This document shows positions 23,601 to 36,714 of a DNA stretch of 64,000 bases, piece by piece. A model generated the notes under the pieces. That model saw nothing but the letters and a program-made list of their open reading frames with translations. It did not search any database and was not told the origin of the DNA. Position 1 is the stretch's first letter; every line of letters starts with the position of its first letter. The DNA is from Grifola frondosa (Eukaryota; Basidiomycota; Agaricomycetes; Polyporales; Grifolaceae), in contig LUGG01000017.1 in assembly GCA_001683735.1 (NCBI GenBank), forward strand, positions 1 to 64,000. Direction: 5' to 3'. Both the position numbers and the translations under genes were made by a program.

Positions 23601-24754
23601 CGACCATCACATTTCCCAGTATTTGGCAACTCTCCGCAAACTCTTCGAGCATCAGCTGGTGCCCAACCACCATCTTTCCCTCCATCTCAAGGAGTGCCTT
23701 CTCATGTTTGGGCCCGTGCATGCCTGGTGGGCATTTCCTTTCGAGCGATATAACGGCTTATTGCAGCAGCTGAAGATGAATGGCAAACCTGGTGCGCTCT
23801 TTGCTGGCACATCTCCGATGTTAGATGCTGATTTGCGCTGCAGCTGACATGCCTCTCACCTTCCTTAGATATTTCTATATGGGAGCCGAGTTGTGGTGGC
23901 TTATGTCTACGTTGACTTGGCCCAATACAAATTTGTATCGAGAGATGATCACAGCATTTGACAGCGCATTCCAGGATCCTGCTCGAGGCACTCGCTCCAC
24001 AGATATTCTTTCCATGGTGCCTGATGCTGGAACCTCAGACGGCATTGATCATGTGTACGATGAACAAAAAGAAGTTACACTCTCCTCAGGCCATTACGAA
24101 ACACTGCTTCGACTGGTCAATCTGCCAGCGCACACCGATTTTGCACCAATTTTCAGCAACCTCGACGGCCATTCGCGACTTTCACAAGCTGTTCAATTTG
24201 TGACAAGTATATCTTATCGGGGCCTCACTTTTGCTACGCGCAGGAATGGCCTTCGCAACTCGTTCGTGCTTTTCAAGGACCTTCTCGAAGACGCCGGGTC
24301 GACCTTGCGACCCGGACAAATCTCCCAGATTTTTCTGCACTCCCGGATGCGCGGCTCGACTCGGATTGTAGCCTCATTTGTGATTATCGATGAATTTGAG
24401 CCGCTAACAGTGGCGGACAAGGCGAAGGACCCATATAGGCGTTATTCGGAGCTCAATACCAAGTTGTACTACCACAGAACAAAAGCCAAGCCTAGACTTG
24501 TTCAAATTGAGAGCATTTCCTCTCATTTTGCCGCTTTCGCGTACACGCCGGTGGAAATCGGGAGGGAATGCATAGTAGTCAGATCTCTTGACAGGGTGAG
24601 CACCTTGCTTGAATTCTCCTTCCCGGCTAAGAAATCTGCGGACACTAGGTCTGAATTGTCGTCGTCGGCCAAGCGCAGGGTTCTGCATTGTCTAGATCAC
24701 TACACCTTCACAATGCTATGCCTCTGTTTGTGTTCTAAAAGTCTTCCAGCGTGA
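20632..24754 (+). pseudogene. Tnp2-family transposase with internal stop
   Basis: The N-terminus has a small zinc-binding motif (KKLCTCNTCIHN). A long exon (21161-22903) carries CCPRCFALYPPD with FCETD, the catalytic-core signature FSLFIDWFNPYGNK, and LRRPLVDDL-like helices. It ends at LVDAMHNLFLGEL followed by TGA at 22901. The frame continues straight after it (HHCMDVWGVDIKGK), so the stop replaces what is normally an arginine codon (CGA). Later exons are joined by introns ending at about 23202 and 23844. They give HLKECLLMFGPVHAWWAFPFE, the region homologous to DUF4218, and a C-terminal domain. Apart from this stop, the coding parts look well preserved. Confidence 0.8.
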
Positions 24755-24879
24755 AATCAAGGTCTATATTCTATATAAATCGCTGTGAAACAACTTGCGC
24801 GACGAAGTCTTGTGTGCTCCGCTTGCTCGCCTCGCAAGATTGAGAAAGTATTTCCGCATAATCATTGCTCGTAAGTAAT

Positions 24880-25528
24880 TTAAGAAATGAGGTTGACAGG
24901 CATGACGCCAGGAGAATGTCCGCCATCCGGGTCGTCGTACGGCTGGTCGCCCATCTGGCTGGATGCGGCCAGTGCTCCGTATGTGACCGCCTGGTTCCCG
25001 CCGATATTCACCCAAATTCCATTCGCCAACACGTTCCCTCCTTGCAGACATGTCGCTACCATAGGAGACGCGTGAATCCAGAGCTTGGATGGATGGATGG
25101 ACGCACCGCGCAGGACGAGTTGGTCACAACGCCCATTGCACGCCCGTGTTTCCGGCCACGGAGTATTCTGACAGATCGCAGCGCGATGCAGCAATGAGTG
25201 ACACAGCGCGATCAGCAGATAATGTGAGGAACTCACCCGCCGCCCACGCAGGGTGTCCGTTGATCTGTGTCGGGTTGCGCTCCGCTTTGTCCATGACATA
25301 TACCTTGTCCAATGTACAAAGAAAAATCTGAAAGCGGGTGTCGCGTCAACCACGGTACGCAGCGAGCGAAAGTCGCGTACTCACTTGCTGTGCGCTCGCG
25401 ACGCTGTCCCCTACGATCTCGAATGGACCCAGTGGGGCATCTGTCTGACTGGGCTGGCCGAGGGCAGTCGCAATCGATTGCACGTAGACAGAGCTAATGA
25501 GCGTGAGGGCTGAGAACACGGCATACAT
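24880..25528 (-). pseudogene. Glyoxal oxidase (copper-radical oxidase), truncated
   Basis: From the ATG at 25528 a signal peptide (MYAVFSALTLISSVYVQS) leads into PLGPFEIVGDSVASAQQ. After short introns come LDKVYVMDKAERNPTQINGHPAWA, EYSVAGNTG, GGNVLANGIWVNIGGNQAVTYG and PYDDPDGG. These are hallmark N-terminal segments of fungal glyoxal oxidases, which secrete hydrogen peroxide for ligninolytic peroxidases. After NTG one base is missing relative to the expected reading. The protein ends about 30 residues after PYDDPDGG, whereas the family is 500-600 residues, so the copper-binding Tyr and His residues are lost. The break lies beside the transposon's right limit, so the element probably truncated the gene. 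Confidence 0.8.
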
Positions 25529-25991
25529 CGTGGTACCCGTATGTGTTGGTTGAAGTGGAATGAGCCCGGAGCGGTGCGTCCGAATCGCAACCTGGTGAAC
25601 GGAACCAACAAACCAAGACGAAACAGAATCAGCGAGACATGACAGGATGGCTGATAAAGAAGGATAAGAAGAGGTAAACTGGATGGCGGATAACTGGAAA
25701 TCCGAGGTTGACACTCACCAAAGCGAGATTGGGAGAAAACTCTACTGCACTTTTATGCATCCGCACATGCGCAGCATTGCGGGTCAGCGCAGATCATCAA
25801 AGCAAGCAGCAGGTCTTGAGGCGGAGGGCGTTGACACGACTTCCGCGATCCCCTAGCCTATGACGAGGGCATCCACGCTGAAATGGTTCTGGAAGGATGT
25901 GCCAACGAGCGGGCGCTTGAGAGTTGGCGCGGAATAGCGTGGAAACACTTGTTGTCGTCTCGAGCTCACGCCTGCATCCAAAGTGCGCTAC

Positions 25992-27211
25992 ATGACCAAA
26001 AAATCTACGCCGTCTTACCAACCTCCTTTCGTTGCTTACCGCAATAATGCTGGTCCCTCCGGAACCAAAATGAATTCCATCGTGCTGTCTTCCGATGATG
26101 ATTTGCCCGCCACAAAACATCGGATCGCGAGGAAACGTCGCAAGCAGAAGGTTCCTACCAACTCATCAGAGGTAATAGAGCTGTCATCGGAAGATGATCA
26201 TCTACCGCGTAAGCCCAGCTCTACGTTGATGAGCACCTTACGCGTGGAGCTGGAGGATGCAAGGAAGGTAATTCTAAAACTCAGCCTCGCACTTCAGAGT
26301 GACTGAGTATAGGTAACCTTTACTTTAGGAGATTCAGAGACTGCAGCAATCTGAACAGGAGGCGAGAAATGAGATTCAAAGACTGCGTGAGTCTTCACAG
26401 GTATGTTTAGATTTGAAGATGACTTCCTATGTTATTGACTATGGTATTAGTTGAAGGAGGATCAACTCCAGGCTGCAGCACAGTCCTCTCTTCGTTCAGA
26501 GCAGGAGGCTCGGCAGGAGATTCAGAGATTGCGCGTGTCGGCACAAGTGCGCACACAATTTAAAGTCACCCTTTTCACTAATCCAAATGGTTGTAGGCGG
26601 CAGAGGATCTAGTACAGTCCTTCCTTGAGGCTGAACAGGAAACTAAAGAGGTATGTGAATCAGATTTCTGTTTCCATGCATAAAGCTCAATCATTTTTGG
26701 AGTTTTTATCTGTTATGGATGAAAACATTACCTGTCAACTCTGCACATGTAAGATGTGGACACCTTTCGTGTATGTTCTTCCTATTTTCTGACATGGCAT
26801 TCCCCTCACAATTGATTTAGGCTCAAATGTGGGCATGTATTTTGCCAGAACTGCCTCGAAAAATGGTTCGACGCCATACACACGCAACACATGACGACAT
26901 ACCCGGGCTATGACCCACCGACCATGATATCCCCAAACTACCGCTACGCTCTTGAGAACCCTCAAACGCCGGAGGATGTGCGCCGCACGATACGGTTGGA
27001 ATTAACTGTGATGCAGGAGTCGCAGCCAAAATATACGTGCCCGAACTGCCGGATTGTGGTAAGGAGCAAGCCGATCGAAGTCTTCACGCTCAGGGACATT
27101 GTGTATGGCATTGCTGGTGTGACGGCTAAGGAGTCAGTGCCGAAGCAGACTCCAACCACACTTGCAGGAAACAGACCATGGGACGGTTTCTTCCCATTCA
27201 GCTTTTTTTGA
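25992..27211 (+). CDS. RING-finger protein with SUMO-interaction-like motifs (possible STUbL)
   Basis: The start is the ATG at 25992 (25983 is an in-frame alternative). The N-terminus holds two hydrophobic-acidic motifs, SIVLSSDDD and VIELSSEDD, with a basic RKRRKQK between them. Small exons then encode a coiled coil with a repeated EIQRLR heptad (SEQEARNEIQRLR, SEQEARQEIQRLR). The RING follows: CQLCTCKM, an intron of about 50 bases, LKCGHVFCQNCLEKW, and the last pair CPNC after a 70-residue insert. All zinc ligands of the C3HC4 pattern are visible, so E3 ubiquitin ligase activity is likely. No lesion is evident. Tandem SIM-like motifs plus a RING recall SUMO-targeted ligases such as Slx8/RNF4; that function is inference. 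Confidence 0.7.
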
Positions 27212-27835
27212 TAAAGTCTTTATACCTTCTTATGTACTTAGTCGCTCCGCGGCGCTCTCCGTAGCGCCGCCGCCATTAATTGTGCTGACGACCGCGGTGA
27301 TTGTGGAGCACAGATCTCCCAACAGACATGTTGCTCAACGTTCATATCATTTCTCATTCGGCGACTATAAAGCGGACACTACACAGCGGGCCACAAGCCG
27401 TGCCATGACGAAGAGCTGCCAAATATTTGCCGCACTTTCTTCCGAGAAATGGCTGAGCGGTAGGCGGTCTGTCTCGACTACAAGGATCAGACTATGTTAT
27501 ATCTCCGTTTACGTAGAGTATTTATATTCCCTTCTCGCAACATATCAAGGCCCAACAGCCAATCGTGTAGCAATTGCCGGGCCATGTATGATGACAGATG
27601 AGCAACTGGAAAGATAGACAATGTTTGTGTGTACGCGTGGAACTACGCGAACTTAGACCTTTGAATATTCTGCTGCAGAGCGGAAAATTCGAAGTACACT
27701 TGATCAGGGGGAAATGCATAAGCAGATAGAGCAATCAATTCGATAGAAGCCCTAATACATGATTACAAGGCGAAGACGGATAACAACCAAACCCCTCGAA
27801 GACGGCAGCGTGATTATCGTGCATCCTGTCAAAGG
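27212..27835. other. Intergenic, nothing recognised
   Basis: A plus-strand frame (27162-27617) is the read-through of the RING gene's 3' region in another frame. I see no RNA gene or repeat. Confidence 0.45.
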
Positions 27836-28012
27836 CTGCTATTGTTGTCGCGCCTTTCTTTATCATCCGGCTCACGCCCGCTTGTGCCTGTAGGGGTAGT
27901 GGGGACGGCGTCCGCAGAGCGTACTTTCACACCTGACTTGCGGAGCTTCTCTACGGCTGGTTTGGCGAGTGATGCAGCTCGGACAGCGGCCGAAACGTGC
28001 TATGAAGACTAG
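27836..28012 (-). pseudogene. Short NmrA-like/dehydrogenase fragment
   Basis: The minus-strand frame reads AASLAKPAVEKLRKSGVKVRSADA and then ends in a polar tail (GREPDDKERRDNNSSL). The first part resembles the strand-helix-strand after the dinucleotide-binding loop of NmrA-type regulators (SKPAVEELxxxGVEIR). Neither the glycine-rich loop nor the rest of the domain is present, so this is at best a relic, or an unrelated small exon. Confidence 0.35.
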
Positions 28013-28244
28013 ATAGAGATTTTGTATTGCATAGATTAGAATGAGGTGGACAGACAAAGGCTCCAGTTCGCATGTAGGATTAACGAGAACGAAATGAAGC
28101 TCCTGCGCAACTCGATCTCCACGAGCAGGTCACCCAGCTTCTTTGCTGGCGCTTTCGGCATGTTATCCGTAAGACGTGCCCGGTCGTCGCGCTGCGGTGT
28201 TTTCGTCTGTGCGGCCGGTGTGAGCATCATGGGCAGCACGGGCT

Positions 28245-28430
28245 TCAGCGGAAGAAGAAAGCGTACCGGCGTGCACACTTGAGGAACACATTAGGGAAGA
28301 GCGCAGTGAGTAGTGTGAGCGAGTCAAGGTCACGCCAGAGGACGTTCAGCAAGGGCTCCTTGAATGCCTTGCAGGTGCGCGTGAGACGCAAGAGTGAGCG
28401 CCGCCTATTTGGGCTCTGAGGATGTATCAA
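28245..28430 (-). pseudogene. F-box-like fragment
   Basis: The frame RRSLLRLTRTCKAFKEPLLNVLWRDLDSL resembles the second half of an Agaricomycete F-box (leucine-rich helix, CKAF, LWRDLDSL). F-box proteins deliver substrates to SCF ubiquitin ligases. The leucine-rich-repeat body normally following is not found; only about 60 residues remain. Confidence 0.5.
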
Positions 28431-28449
28431 GGGAAATTCGCGGTGGCAT

Positions 28450-29060
28450 CAGCATCGCGAATGATGGTGGGATGCTGGTAGACAACGTAGGCGGTGCAGC
28501 TGCTCGAGTCCTGGGCGTGCGCGGGAGATGCGGTCGATTTGCGAGAACGGAGACCGGCGAGACAGAGACCGGCGAGACAGAGACCGGCGAGACAGAGGCG
28601 TATGGGCAGGTTTGAGAAGTAGCCAGCGAGAGAGGCGCGGCGCGAGAGAGATGAACCAGAAGACATGTCGACAAGGGAGCAGGGCAGGTAGCGCATGAAG
28701 AAGTGGAGAATGTCGCGCGACTCGTCTAGCGAGAGAGGTCAGAAAATGAAGTGGGAGAGAATGGGAGACACCATGTACAGAGTGTGCAGATATTCTGGGC
28801 ATTCACGAGAGACGCGTCGCCGTGGTTGATGGCTTCCCATACCCGGATCCCGTCGATGGCGCACTGTGGGTGGTTGGAAGCTATGAGGTGCAGCAGCGTG
28901 GTTTCCCATATCTGTGGAATTGAAGGCTTGTTTCGATGTGACGAGAGAGAAAGGACGCGCGCACCTCGTTTGGGAAGCCGTTTGCATGGATAAACAGCAG
29001 TTTCACGCCGTTCTTCTGACCATGCCTCCTCACGTAGCGGTTCTCGGCAGCCCGCTTCAC
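28450..29060 (-). pseudogene. Alpha/beta-hydrolase fold protein, degraded
   Basis: Minus-strand exons give RYVRRHGQKNGVKLLFIHANGFPNE, then an intron (about 28917-28963), then IWETTLLHLIASNHP, VWEAINHGDASLVN and later DESRDILHFFMRYL. The pattern LLFIHANGF-x-x-E-x-WE is typical of one fungal alpha/beta-hydrolase group. Frames change after NAQN and after the MRYL segment. A 15-base tandem repeat interrupts the downstream part, and no nucleophile elbow (G-x-S-x-G) is readable. It is non-functional; substrate unknown. Confidence 0.6.
28550..28594. repeat. 15-base tandem repeat, three units
   Basis: The unit AGACCGGCGAGACAG occurs three times head to tail. It lies inside the decayed hydrolase and keeps a multiple-of-three length. 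Confidence 0.9.
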
Positions 29061-29879
29061 TTTTCCATTGCTTCCCCTTCAATATGAGCACCCCCTGTAC
29101 AGTCTGGGCGACGGATGCCCTGAACTATTCCTCATCTGCAGATCATGTGGACATCAGTGGAAGCGGAACATTTGGGTGGCGCGGGGACAAGGTGGGCGGG
29201 AATGATGCGTCGAGGAGAGAAGTCCGTGCAGAAGAGGGCAGGGCGGGCAAGGTGGTCGGCAGCCGGGGCGTCTCGAGCGATGCGAGTGTTCTGGGGTGGT
29301 AAGATGGTAAATCATCGGGCTTCGATGGCAGAGGCCACCGCGAAAATGCTGCTGTACGTGATAGATGAACATTCTCGTAAGTGCAAAACTCGGCGTGAAC
29401 GTGATACGTGGGGACAACAAAGTGCAGCCGCGCCAGTCATTGAAGAATATTGTGCGAGCGAGTATAGTCGACACTCGCGCCAGACGGCGTGGAGGTCATT
29501 GCAGAGCCGGGTGACATCATGGTCGTGGTCGCGGAAACCACTGTGGAATTTCGAGCAGCCTTTCCGCCACCTCAGAGGTGAGTTCTCATATCATGTGATC
29601 AAGGAAAGCACGTGCATTATCCATGTCGAGATAGTCTTGAGGCAGTTTTCATTTCAGGCAAAGCTCGCGGGCTTCGGAAATTGTTTCGGGGGCTAGAATA
29701 CCCCTAACCCGGATAGTGCCGGACCACGTTGACTTTCGGACGAATATTCCAAGGTGCGGCAGCACAGCAATAATATTCCGGAAAACTCGCAGAAAATACT
29801 CCGAATAATTAACGCATTCTCTATGCTAATATTGCCCACACAAGTCCGAATTAGGTAAGACGACGCGGGAATGTAGCGT
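29061..29879. other. No gene recognised
   Basis: Overlapping frames on both strands are without motifs. Around 29700-29830 the sequence becomes AT-richer, with repeated TTCCGGA/AATATTCCGG words, perhaps a relic of a small element. Confidence 0.35.
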
Positions 29880-30435
29880 GCATTTCTCGGTCAACGGCTG
29901 CCGGGAATGTCCGCCGTGCGGGGTTCGACCTCTTGAATCAGTTGAGTGAGGACCGGCAACGAGGCTCTCGTTAAACGATGCGGTTGGTTTGACACACATT
30001 TTATGGCGGGTGCGTACAGCTAGAGAGACACAGTTGAAGTCGTGGGTTTGGTTAGAGCATAGGTGGGGAAGTAGTCTGGGCACGTGAGATTTAGGGCAAG
30101 CTGATACTCGATCACCGACGAGTCAAAGTTGGTCAGGCCGATCAGGTTGAAGACCCTCTACCAGAGGTAGCGCGAATGACCCTGGTCTCATCTTTCGCAG
30201 GTGTTCTTGACGTGGGAGACTCGAACATATTCTCCGTCACCGCAATGGCAAGCCCCAATTGAGAAGCCGAATATGTACGCGCTGAGAATTTCGAGGGCAG
30301 TTCTACTGACCTCGAAGTGATTATGGAAGAAGATGGACAAGAGATCAAGTCCGTGAATTCCTTTACTTGGGTATGGGTACTTGATGGATATGCCGATAGC
30401 CCGGCGAGTTTCAGCACCTGCTCCTCATGTTCCAC
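29880..30435 (-). pseudogene. Unidentified gene remnant
   Basis: Minus-strand frames read EHEEQVLKLAGLSAYPSSTHTQVKEF and, further on, SSVIEYQLALNLTCPDYFPTYAL in a different frame. Both look like real protein segments, but they are not continuous and I do not recognise the family. Intron-like breaks and a frame change separate them. Confidence 0.35.
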
Positions 30436-31318
30436 AGGTCCTACATCTCCGCATGACCGTCCTAAATCGAAGAAAGAAGATTTAGAAGTCGTACTTCAAA
30501 CGGAGTCTGTAAACAACCAGACCAAGAACGGCGAGCGCAGGAGCGCGGGTCATAGGAAGAAGCGCGTACACAGACTCGTACAAGTCCTCGACAAACTCAC
30601 GTTGTAAGCCTAGCATAATAACCAGGATGCCGCGGCGACGACAGCGGAATGTGCCTAATTCAAATCCTGTCGAGGACCCCCTTCACGTCTTCAGACCATC
30701 TCCCCTCCATCGCCGTGATCCACAGCGACTAGGCCAGATCCCGGCAGTCCGTTCTGACGAGTTCCGCCCAGCGTGAATTCGGATGTAGAGCGTACGTCCG
30801 TCTTTGAGCTAGACAGGTCTTGTCCGGTGCATTGATTTCTTTGACTTGATCCACCTGCCTCCCAGTAGTCGGTCCTCTTTCATGTGCATCGCTCGGACCT
30901 TCACTTTGCATCAGTGATCTGTGCTTAATATCCGAAGCTTCTGGACTGTGTTACTGTCAAGAATACTCCGACTTATGTTGGCATCTAGCGAACTATGATT
31001 CCTCGACTCGTGACTGCCCTGCCGTCGGTCGCCGGCACTCCTTGCACTTTGCACCTGCCTCCGGGTCGGATGTTTGAAATACGTCGCTTGTGCTTCTCTT
31101 TGCTTCTCCAAGCCGTGTGTGTCCTAGTGGCCACATCTCATTCATGCGCGGGCCTGCGATTGGTGGTATCCCCGCGCCCATTCATGTCTGGTGTTTCCAG
31201 ACACAACTATTGACGCACGCCAGGTCCCACGCAGATATCATACCGGACGCGCCTCTATTGACGTTCGCGAGAGTATCCATTATCCAGGCACGAGGCTCCG
31301 TCGGTAGTGCTCTGAAAG
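30436..31318. other. Intergenic region upstream of the CVNH gene
   Basis: Small overlapping ORFs without motifs. The last 150 bases form the promoter of the lectin gene. Confidence 0.45.
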
Positions 31319-31319
31319 G

Positions 31320-31328
31320 TGTATAAAA
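31320..31328 (+). promoter_or_regulatory. TATA-box of the CVNH gene
   Basis: TGTATAAAATCG lies about 55 bases upstream of the ATG at 31379, a usual TATA-to-start spacing for a short fungal leader. Confidence 0.6.
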
Positions 31329-31378
31329 TCGCTGAACTGGCTATCCACAAACCTCCAGTACCTTCAGCTCATAACACC

Positions 31379-31844
31379 ATGCGCTTTACACCAGCCTTGA
31401 CTGTCGTACTCATCCTCTGTGCTAAAAGGGCTCTAGGGCAAGGATATGCGGCTACATGCCAGAATATTGAGTATTTTCCCGAGGCTGGCTTGGAAGCCGA
31501 TTGTCGCAACGATGGTGGCAATTTTGTGTTCACCTCCCTGGATCTTGACCTATGTGTGGCAAACTACGATGGCAATCTTGCCTGTGCACACAAGTTCGTT
31601 CAATAATCTTACTCCTGTACATTTTGACGTAACTAATCTGTTTGCAGTGGCGCTTTTAGCGCCTCATGCAGTGGGTGCGAACTGTCGGGCACCGTGCTCA
31701 GCTGCACCTGTGGCAACGGCTCAGGTGGCTCTAGTTTTCCCACTTTGGACCTTAGTTTGTCTTCGTCTCTATATTTCCCGTTTATTATCTGAAGCGTTGG
31801 TCCTACTTTCAGACACGTGCATAGCAAACCAGAATGGGTGTTAG
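31379..31844 (+). CDS. Secreted cyanovirin-N homology (CVNH) domain lectin
   Basis: Three exons (31379-31593, 31648-31754, 31813-31844) with GT..AG introns join into an uninterrupted 117-residue protein. A signal peptide (MRFTPALTVVLILCAKRALGQ) precedes the CVNH pattern. The first half has CQNIEYFPEAGLEADC, NFVFTSLDLDLCVANYDGNLAC; the second has FSASCSGCELSGTVLSC and SFPTLDLNTCIANQNGC. The two halves form the pseudo-symmetric sugar-binding fold, with extra cysteines for disulphides. The protein stops almost at the end of the second half, slightly short of many homologues. Such fungal lectins bind mannose-type glycans; here a secreted defence or wall role is only a guess. A TATA-box precedes it, and it is one of few intact genes in the window. 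Confidence 0.85.
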
Positions 31845-32952
31845 CCTGTTGAGAGAGCACAGAGATACCTCGACCTATTGGTGGTCCGTCCTAGTTGTCC
31901 TTCTGGAGGTTATATTTGCGGGGTTGAGACGACTGTTCCATGTATTTCTTATGCTTCAACTTGAAGCTTCTATCTGAAGCCTTACCATTGATTTGAGGAC
32001 CTGTCGACCGCATATCTTCTGCCGCAAAGGTCATAACGGAACCAATAATGTGCATGCTAGTGGAAAGACAACGTAGATATCTCTAGACCATGTCGAACCT
32101 CGAATTTCTAGCGTTGAGTTTTCACAAGATCTTCGATGTAGATTACTTCGGCTTAGATATATGGCTCGAAACTCAATGTTACTTGCTAGACTACACACAG
32201 GATATTGTAGTAATCAAATCAATGGCCCCGAAGACACTGTCTGATATCCTCAAAGACACGCAAGATGACCCAAAAAGACGCACACCAACGCGTATGGTAC
32301 AGCAAGGAGAAGTTATTACAACAAGCCACAGTCGAAAGAATCTTGCCATGCAAGCGTTGGCCTGGTGGCGTCATGGTCTCCGGCCCACGCTTAATTTTCC
32401 TCTCACATACGGCGTATACTTAGTTATTGAGCAAGGAGAGCGACGCCGTCTCCTTCGTGCGGTGAGGTCCCTCGCGACGAGCGTGGATAGCCACAGTTAC
32501 GGGAGAGGACGGCTGATAATTACGCGTGCGGTATGTAGTGGCACGGAGTACATACCTATGGATCACCGTTCATCACTCGCACTCGGCCCTGATCAAATAC
32601 TACACAAAGACACTCAATGTCTGCAACAATACAATGTACCCCCGAAATTCAATACAAATCATCCCCAGCCATTTCACCCATACAACCGCTTCCAACCAAT
32701 TAAACCAATAATGGGAGATGTAGGAGCCACAAGAGCACATTCTATGACTTAAACGCGCTTAAGAAAGGGACTGGAGAGGCAGCGTCAAAAAACGAGGACA
32801 CCCGATAGACAGAATGCGAAGGCTTACACGAGGGCGATGGTAGTGGGCGCCGGGACAGGGTCGGACGGGAGAGTGGGGAACGGCGTAGTTCCACACTGCG
32901 CAAGCGGTTAATGTGAAGAGGAATTGTAAAATGGATAGATACGAATAGTCTG
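31845..32952. other. Long stretch with one unsupported ORF
   Basis: A 220-residue frame at 32090-32752 (plus) is open but shows no motif, repeat or intron signature. Its low-complexity end (PPKFNTNHPQPFHPYNRF) and lack of relatives make a real gene doubtful. Nothing else is visible. Confidence 0.4.
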
Positions 32953-34541
<1,589 letters not shown>

Positions 34542-35393
34542 TGTCCAAGCGGATGAAACTGGAGCGGAAGACTGAATGTCCTGAGGACTGAAGGCAGGTG
34601 GGCCTCCCTTTATATGTTTCTGACAAGAACGTAGAGCACAAATTCACCCGGCGGTAGGACCAATCAGCACCTTGACATTTCGACGCCGTGAAGATAAATC
34701 CCGACAACCAGATGCAGGGACAATCCACAAAGTTGGTGTGTCGCAAAACTGAAGGTGTAGAGCCAATGATCATGTCTTCGAAGTAATCGCAGTTATAGAT
34801 ATGATTATGCGAAAGCTGTCTCTGGACCCATGACAATGTCAACCTTGTGAAAAGAGCGGCGAACGGTGGTGCAGTAAAACATACCCGTCCTTACATGCGA
34901 AGGAAATTTGTAGCACATATGAGAAACAGCAAGCTCCGGTGTGTAATGGGTGGCGTGGTGGCGACAGTCTGGGACAACATGCATCACATTTCAGGTTCGC
35001 ATATGCGCCCAGCCAGTCTTAGTGTATGAGTGAAAATAGTATCAGCAGAACAAGACGTACAGCGCTACTTCCGCCGCTCTGGTACGAGCAGGGGAAGGGA
35101 TATGAGCTCGGCCGGCGGTCGGTTGTTTGACTTCGAGACTAGCTATAAGGTCGCTCAGCTTGGCCAAATGCTTTGAGGAGCGAGTGCAAATCTAAAGCAG
35201 GTATGCATTGAGACTAGTACAAACACAAACTCTGCCGTGAGTAACTAGAGAGAACAACAAGTTACAACACGCGCATCGATGAATGACGCGTCGCGGTCAC
35301 GTGATCATTGACTAACCCGCCTGAGTCTCTTGGGGTTGAGGATCTCCGATCAACTATGTCCAACAATTTTTTTCCTCTCTGATATGCCTCTGA
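34542..35393. other. Intergenic, possible promoter of the peroxidase
   Basis: On the minus strand CATATAAAGGG lies near 34611-34621, about 75 bases before the peroxidase ATG, a good TATA-box candidate. The rest (34650-35393) shows no gene. Confidence 0.5.
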
Positions 35394-35928
35394 TTATCTG
35401 CAACACGGACAGAATGGCCTCATTAGTGAGCACACGTACACGGCTTTCTGAAACCGTCGACATCGTTGAAGTTTAGACTGACAACCGTGGATAGGGAGCG
35501 ACCTACCGCGACATGATGTGCCGCAAAACGCAAGTAGCGTCTCCGAGAACTCGTCTGGAAAATCATAGAACAGCGCATGACTCCCACCCTCCACAAACTT
35601 CACGTCCATGTCCGAGAAATGTGGTTTCATTTCCTTCGCCACAAGTTCGCCAACCACCTGCTTGTCGTATGTGCCGTTCAGCACGAGAATAGGCAGACCA
35701 TTCTTCCTCGCCTGGAGCTCGCTCGATTTTATCAGACCTCATTGAACGCAGTGCCCGTCCATTCGCTTCTGGCGAGATGGGAGCAGCCGTAGTCACCAAG
35801 ATCCTTACGCACCGCCTCAGACTACGGAAGCGGACGAAGAGAGTCTGCGGACAAGACTGCGAGGCGCAAATCTGTCGACGAAGGGCCACCACGCAAAGCT
35901 CGCTATCATCACTGCCATCGGCGATCAC
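35394..35928 (-). pseudogene. Alpha/beta-hydrolase C-terminal fragment
   Basis: The minus-strand frame LNGTYDKQVVGELVAKEMKPHF then FVEGGSHALFYDFPDEFSETLLAF carries the features of the last strands of an alpha/beta hydrolase. These are an acid-containing turn (GTYDKQV) and the catalytic histidine in GGSHALFYDFP. The upstream half, with strand and nucleophile elbow, is not readable: only an arginine-rich frame remains to 35928. It is a truncated copy; the relation to the hydrolase at 28.5-29 kb is unclear. Confidence 0.55.
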
Positions 35929-36714
35929 TACGATGGCCGGAACGCACCTGGATCCGGACCCGTCATCCTCAGTGAGGTCAGTGTGAAAATCTTGGCGAGA
36001 ACACTGATCCCATTCAATGTTGCTCAGAAAATTACTCGACGGCCACCCGCATCAAAGAGAACCTTTTCTATCATTGCTGACATGGCGTTGCGTTTCCAAT
36101 GCTAAGGCTCTTTGCTAGCCGCGACGGACACCTTTCTCTGAACAAAAGCCAACGATCGCGGTGGTTTTCAGACCGTAACGATCTGAGACCGAACCTCCCT
36201 GACTGGTTCACCGCGCTAATCCACAACTGTCCACAACGGAGGTGCAGCTGATGGCCATTAACTCTGGCATATAGCGTTTCCTATTAGTAGTCGTACAGGT
36301 GAACGGAGTCCAAGTTGGGACGACCTTGGGAAGACGGTATGTGTTTTGCTGCAGCCAGTTCACCTTGGGCTCATTCATTGCGCAACTTAAAGTTTAAATT
36401 GAGCGTGTCATGTCGCAGCTGCGCAGTTTTTTTGCTATTGCATTGCAAGCTAGACGTTCCACCCCGAGCAGTTCCCAGAGACTATGAATCCCCGCAGGAA
36501 GGATTTCAAGCACCCTTGGATTTTGGATGGCGCATCTGCGTCGGTACACATCTCGGTCTTAATGCCGGATCTTGAAACTTCATGAACGGTTTCAACTCGA
36601 AGCCGGTCAGCTTTAGTACACAACCAAGCCTCGGAGTGTGAGAGTGGCGGAGTGCATTGTGTAAGTGACTTCTGTAGGTGTCGGTCGAGGGAAGAACGGC
36701 CATACTTTCCGTCA
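35929..36714. other. No gene recognised
   Basis: Only motif-free short frames are seen. A run of ten G bases lies at about 36745, just beyond. Confidence 0.45.

Larger units (their letters stand above)
17500..24860 (+). mobile_element. Tnp2-type (CACTA-like) DNA transposon, decayed
   Basis: A proline-rich repeat protein, an accessory gene and a Tnp2-family transposase lie in tandem on the plus strand with short spacers. The accessory-plus-transposase pairing is usual for CACTA-like elements. The right limit is suggested by the truncation of the glyoxal-oxidase gene at about 24880-24905. I could not find CACT(A/G) terminal repeats or a target duplication, so both limits are approximate. Confidence 0.6.

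Noticed and set aside
29700..29715. Interstitial telomere repeat (CCCCTAACCC)
   Set aside because: A single copy only; not tandem.
32090..32752. 220-residue hypothetical gene
   Set aside because: No motif, no intron signature, and a low-complexity tail; kept only as an unsupported ORF.
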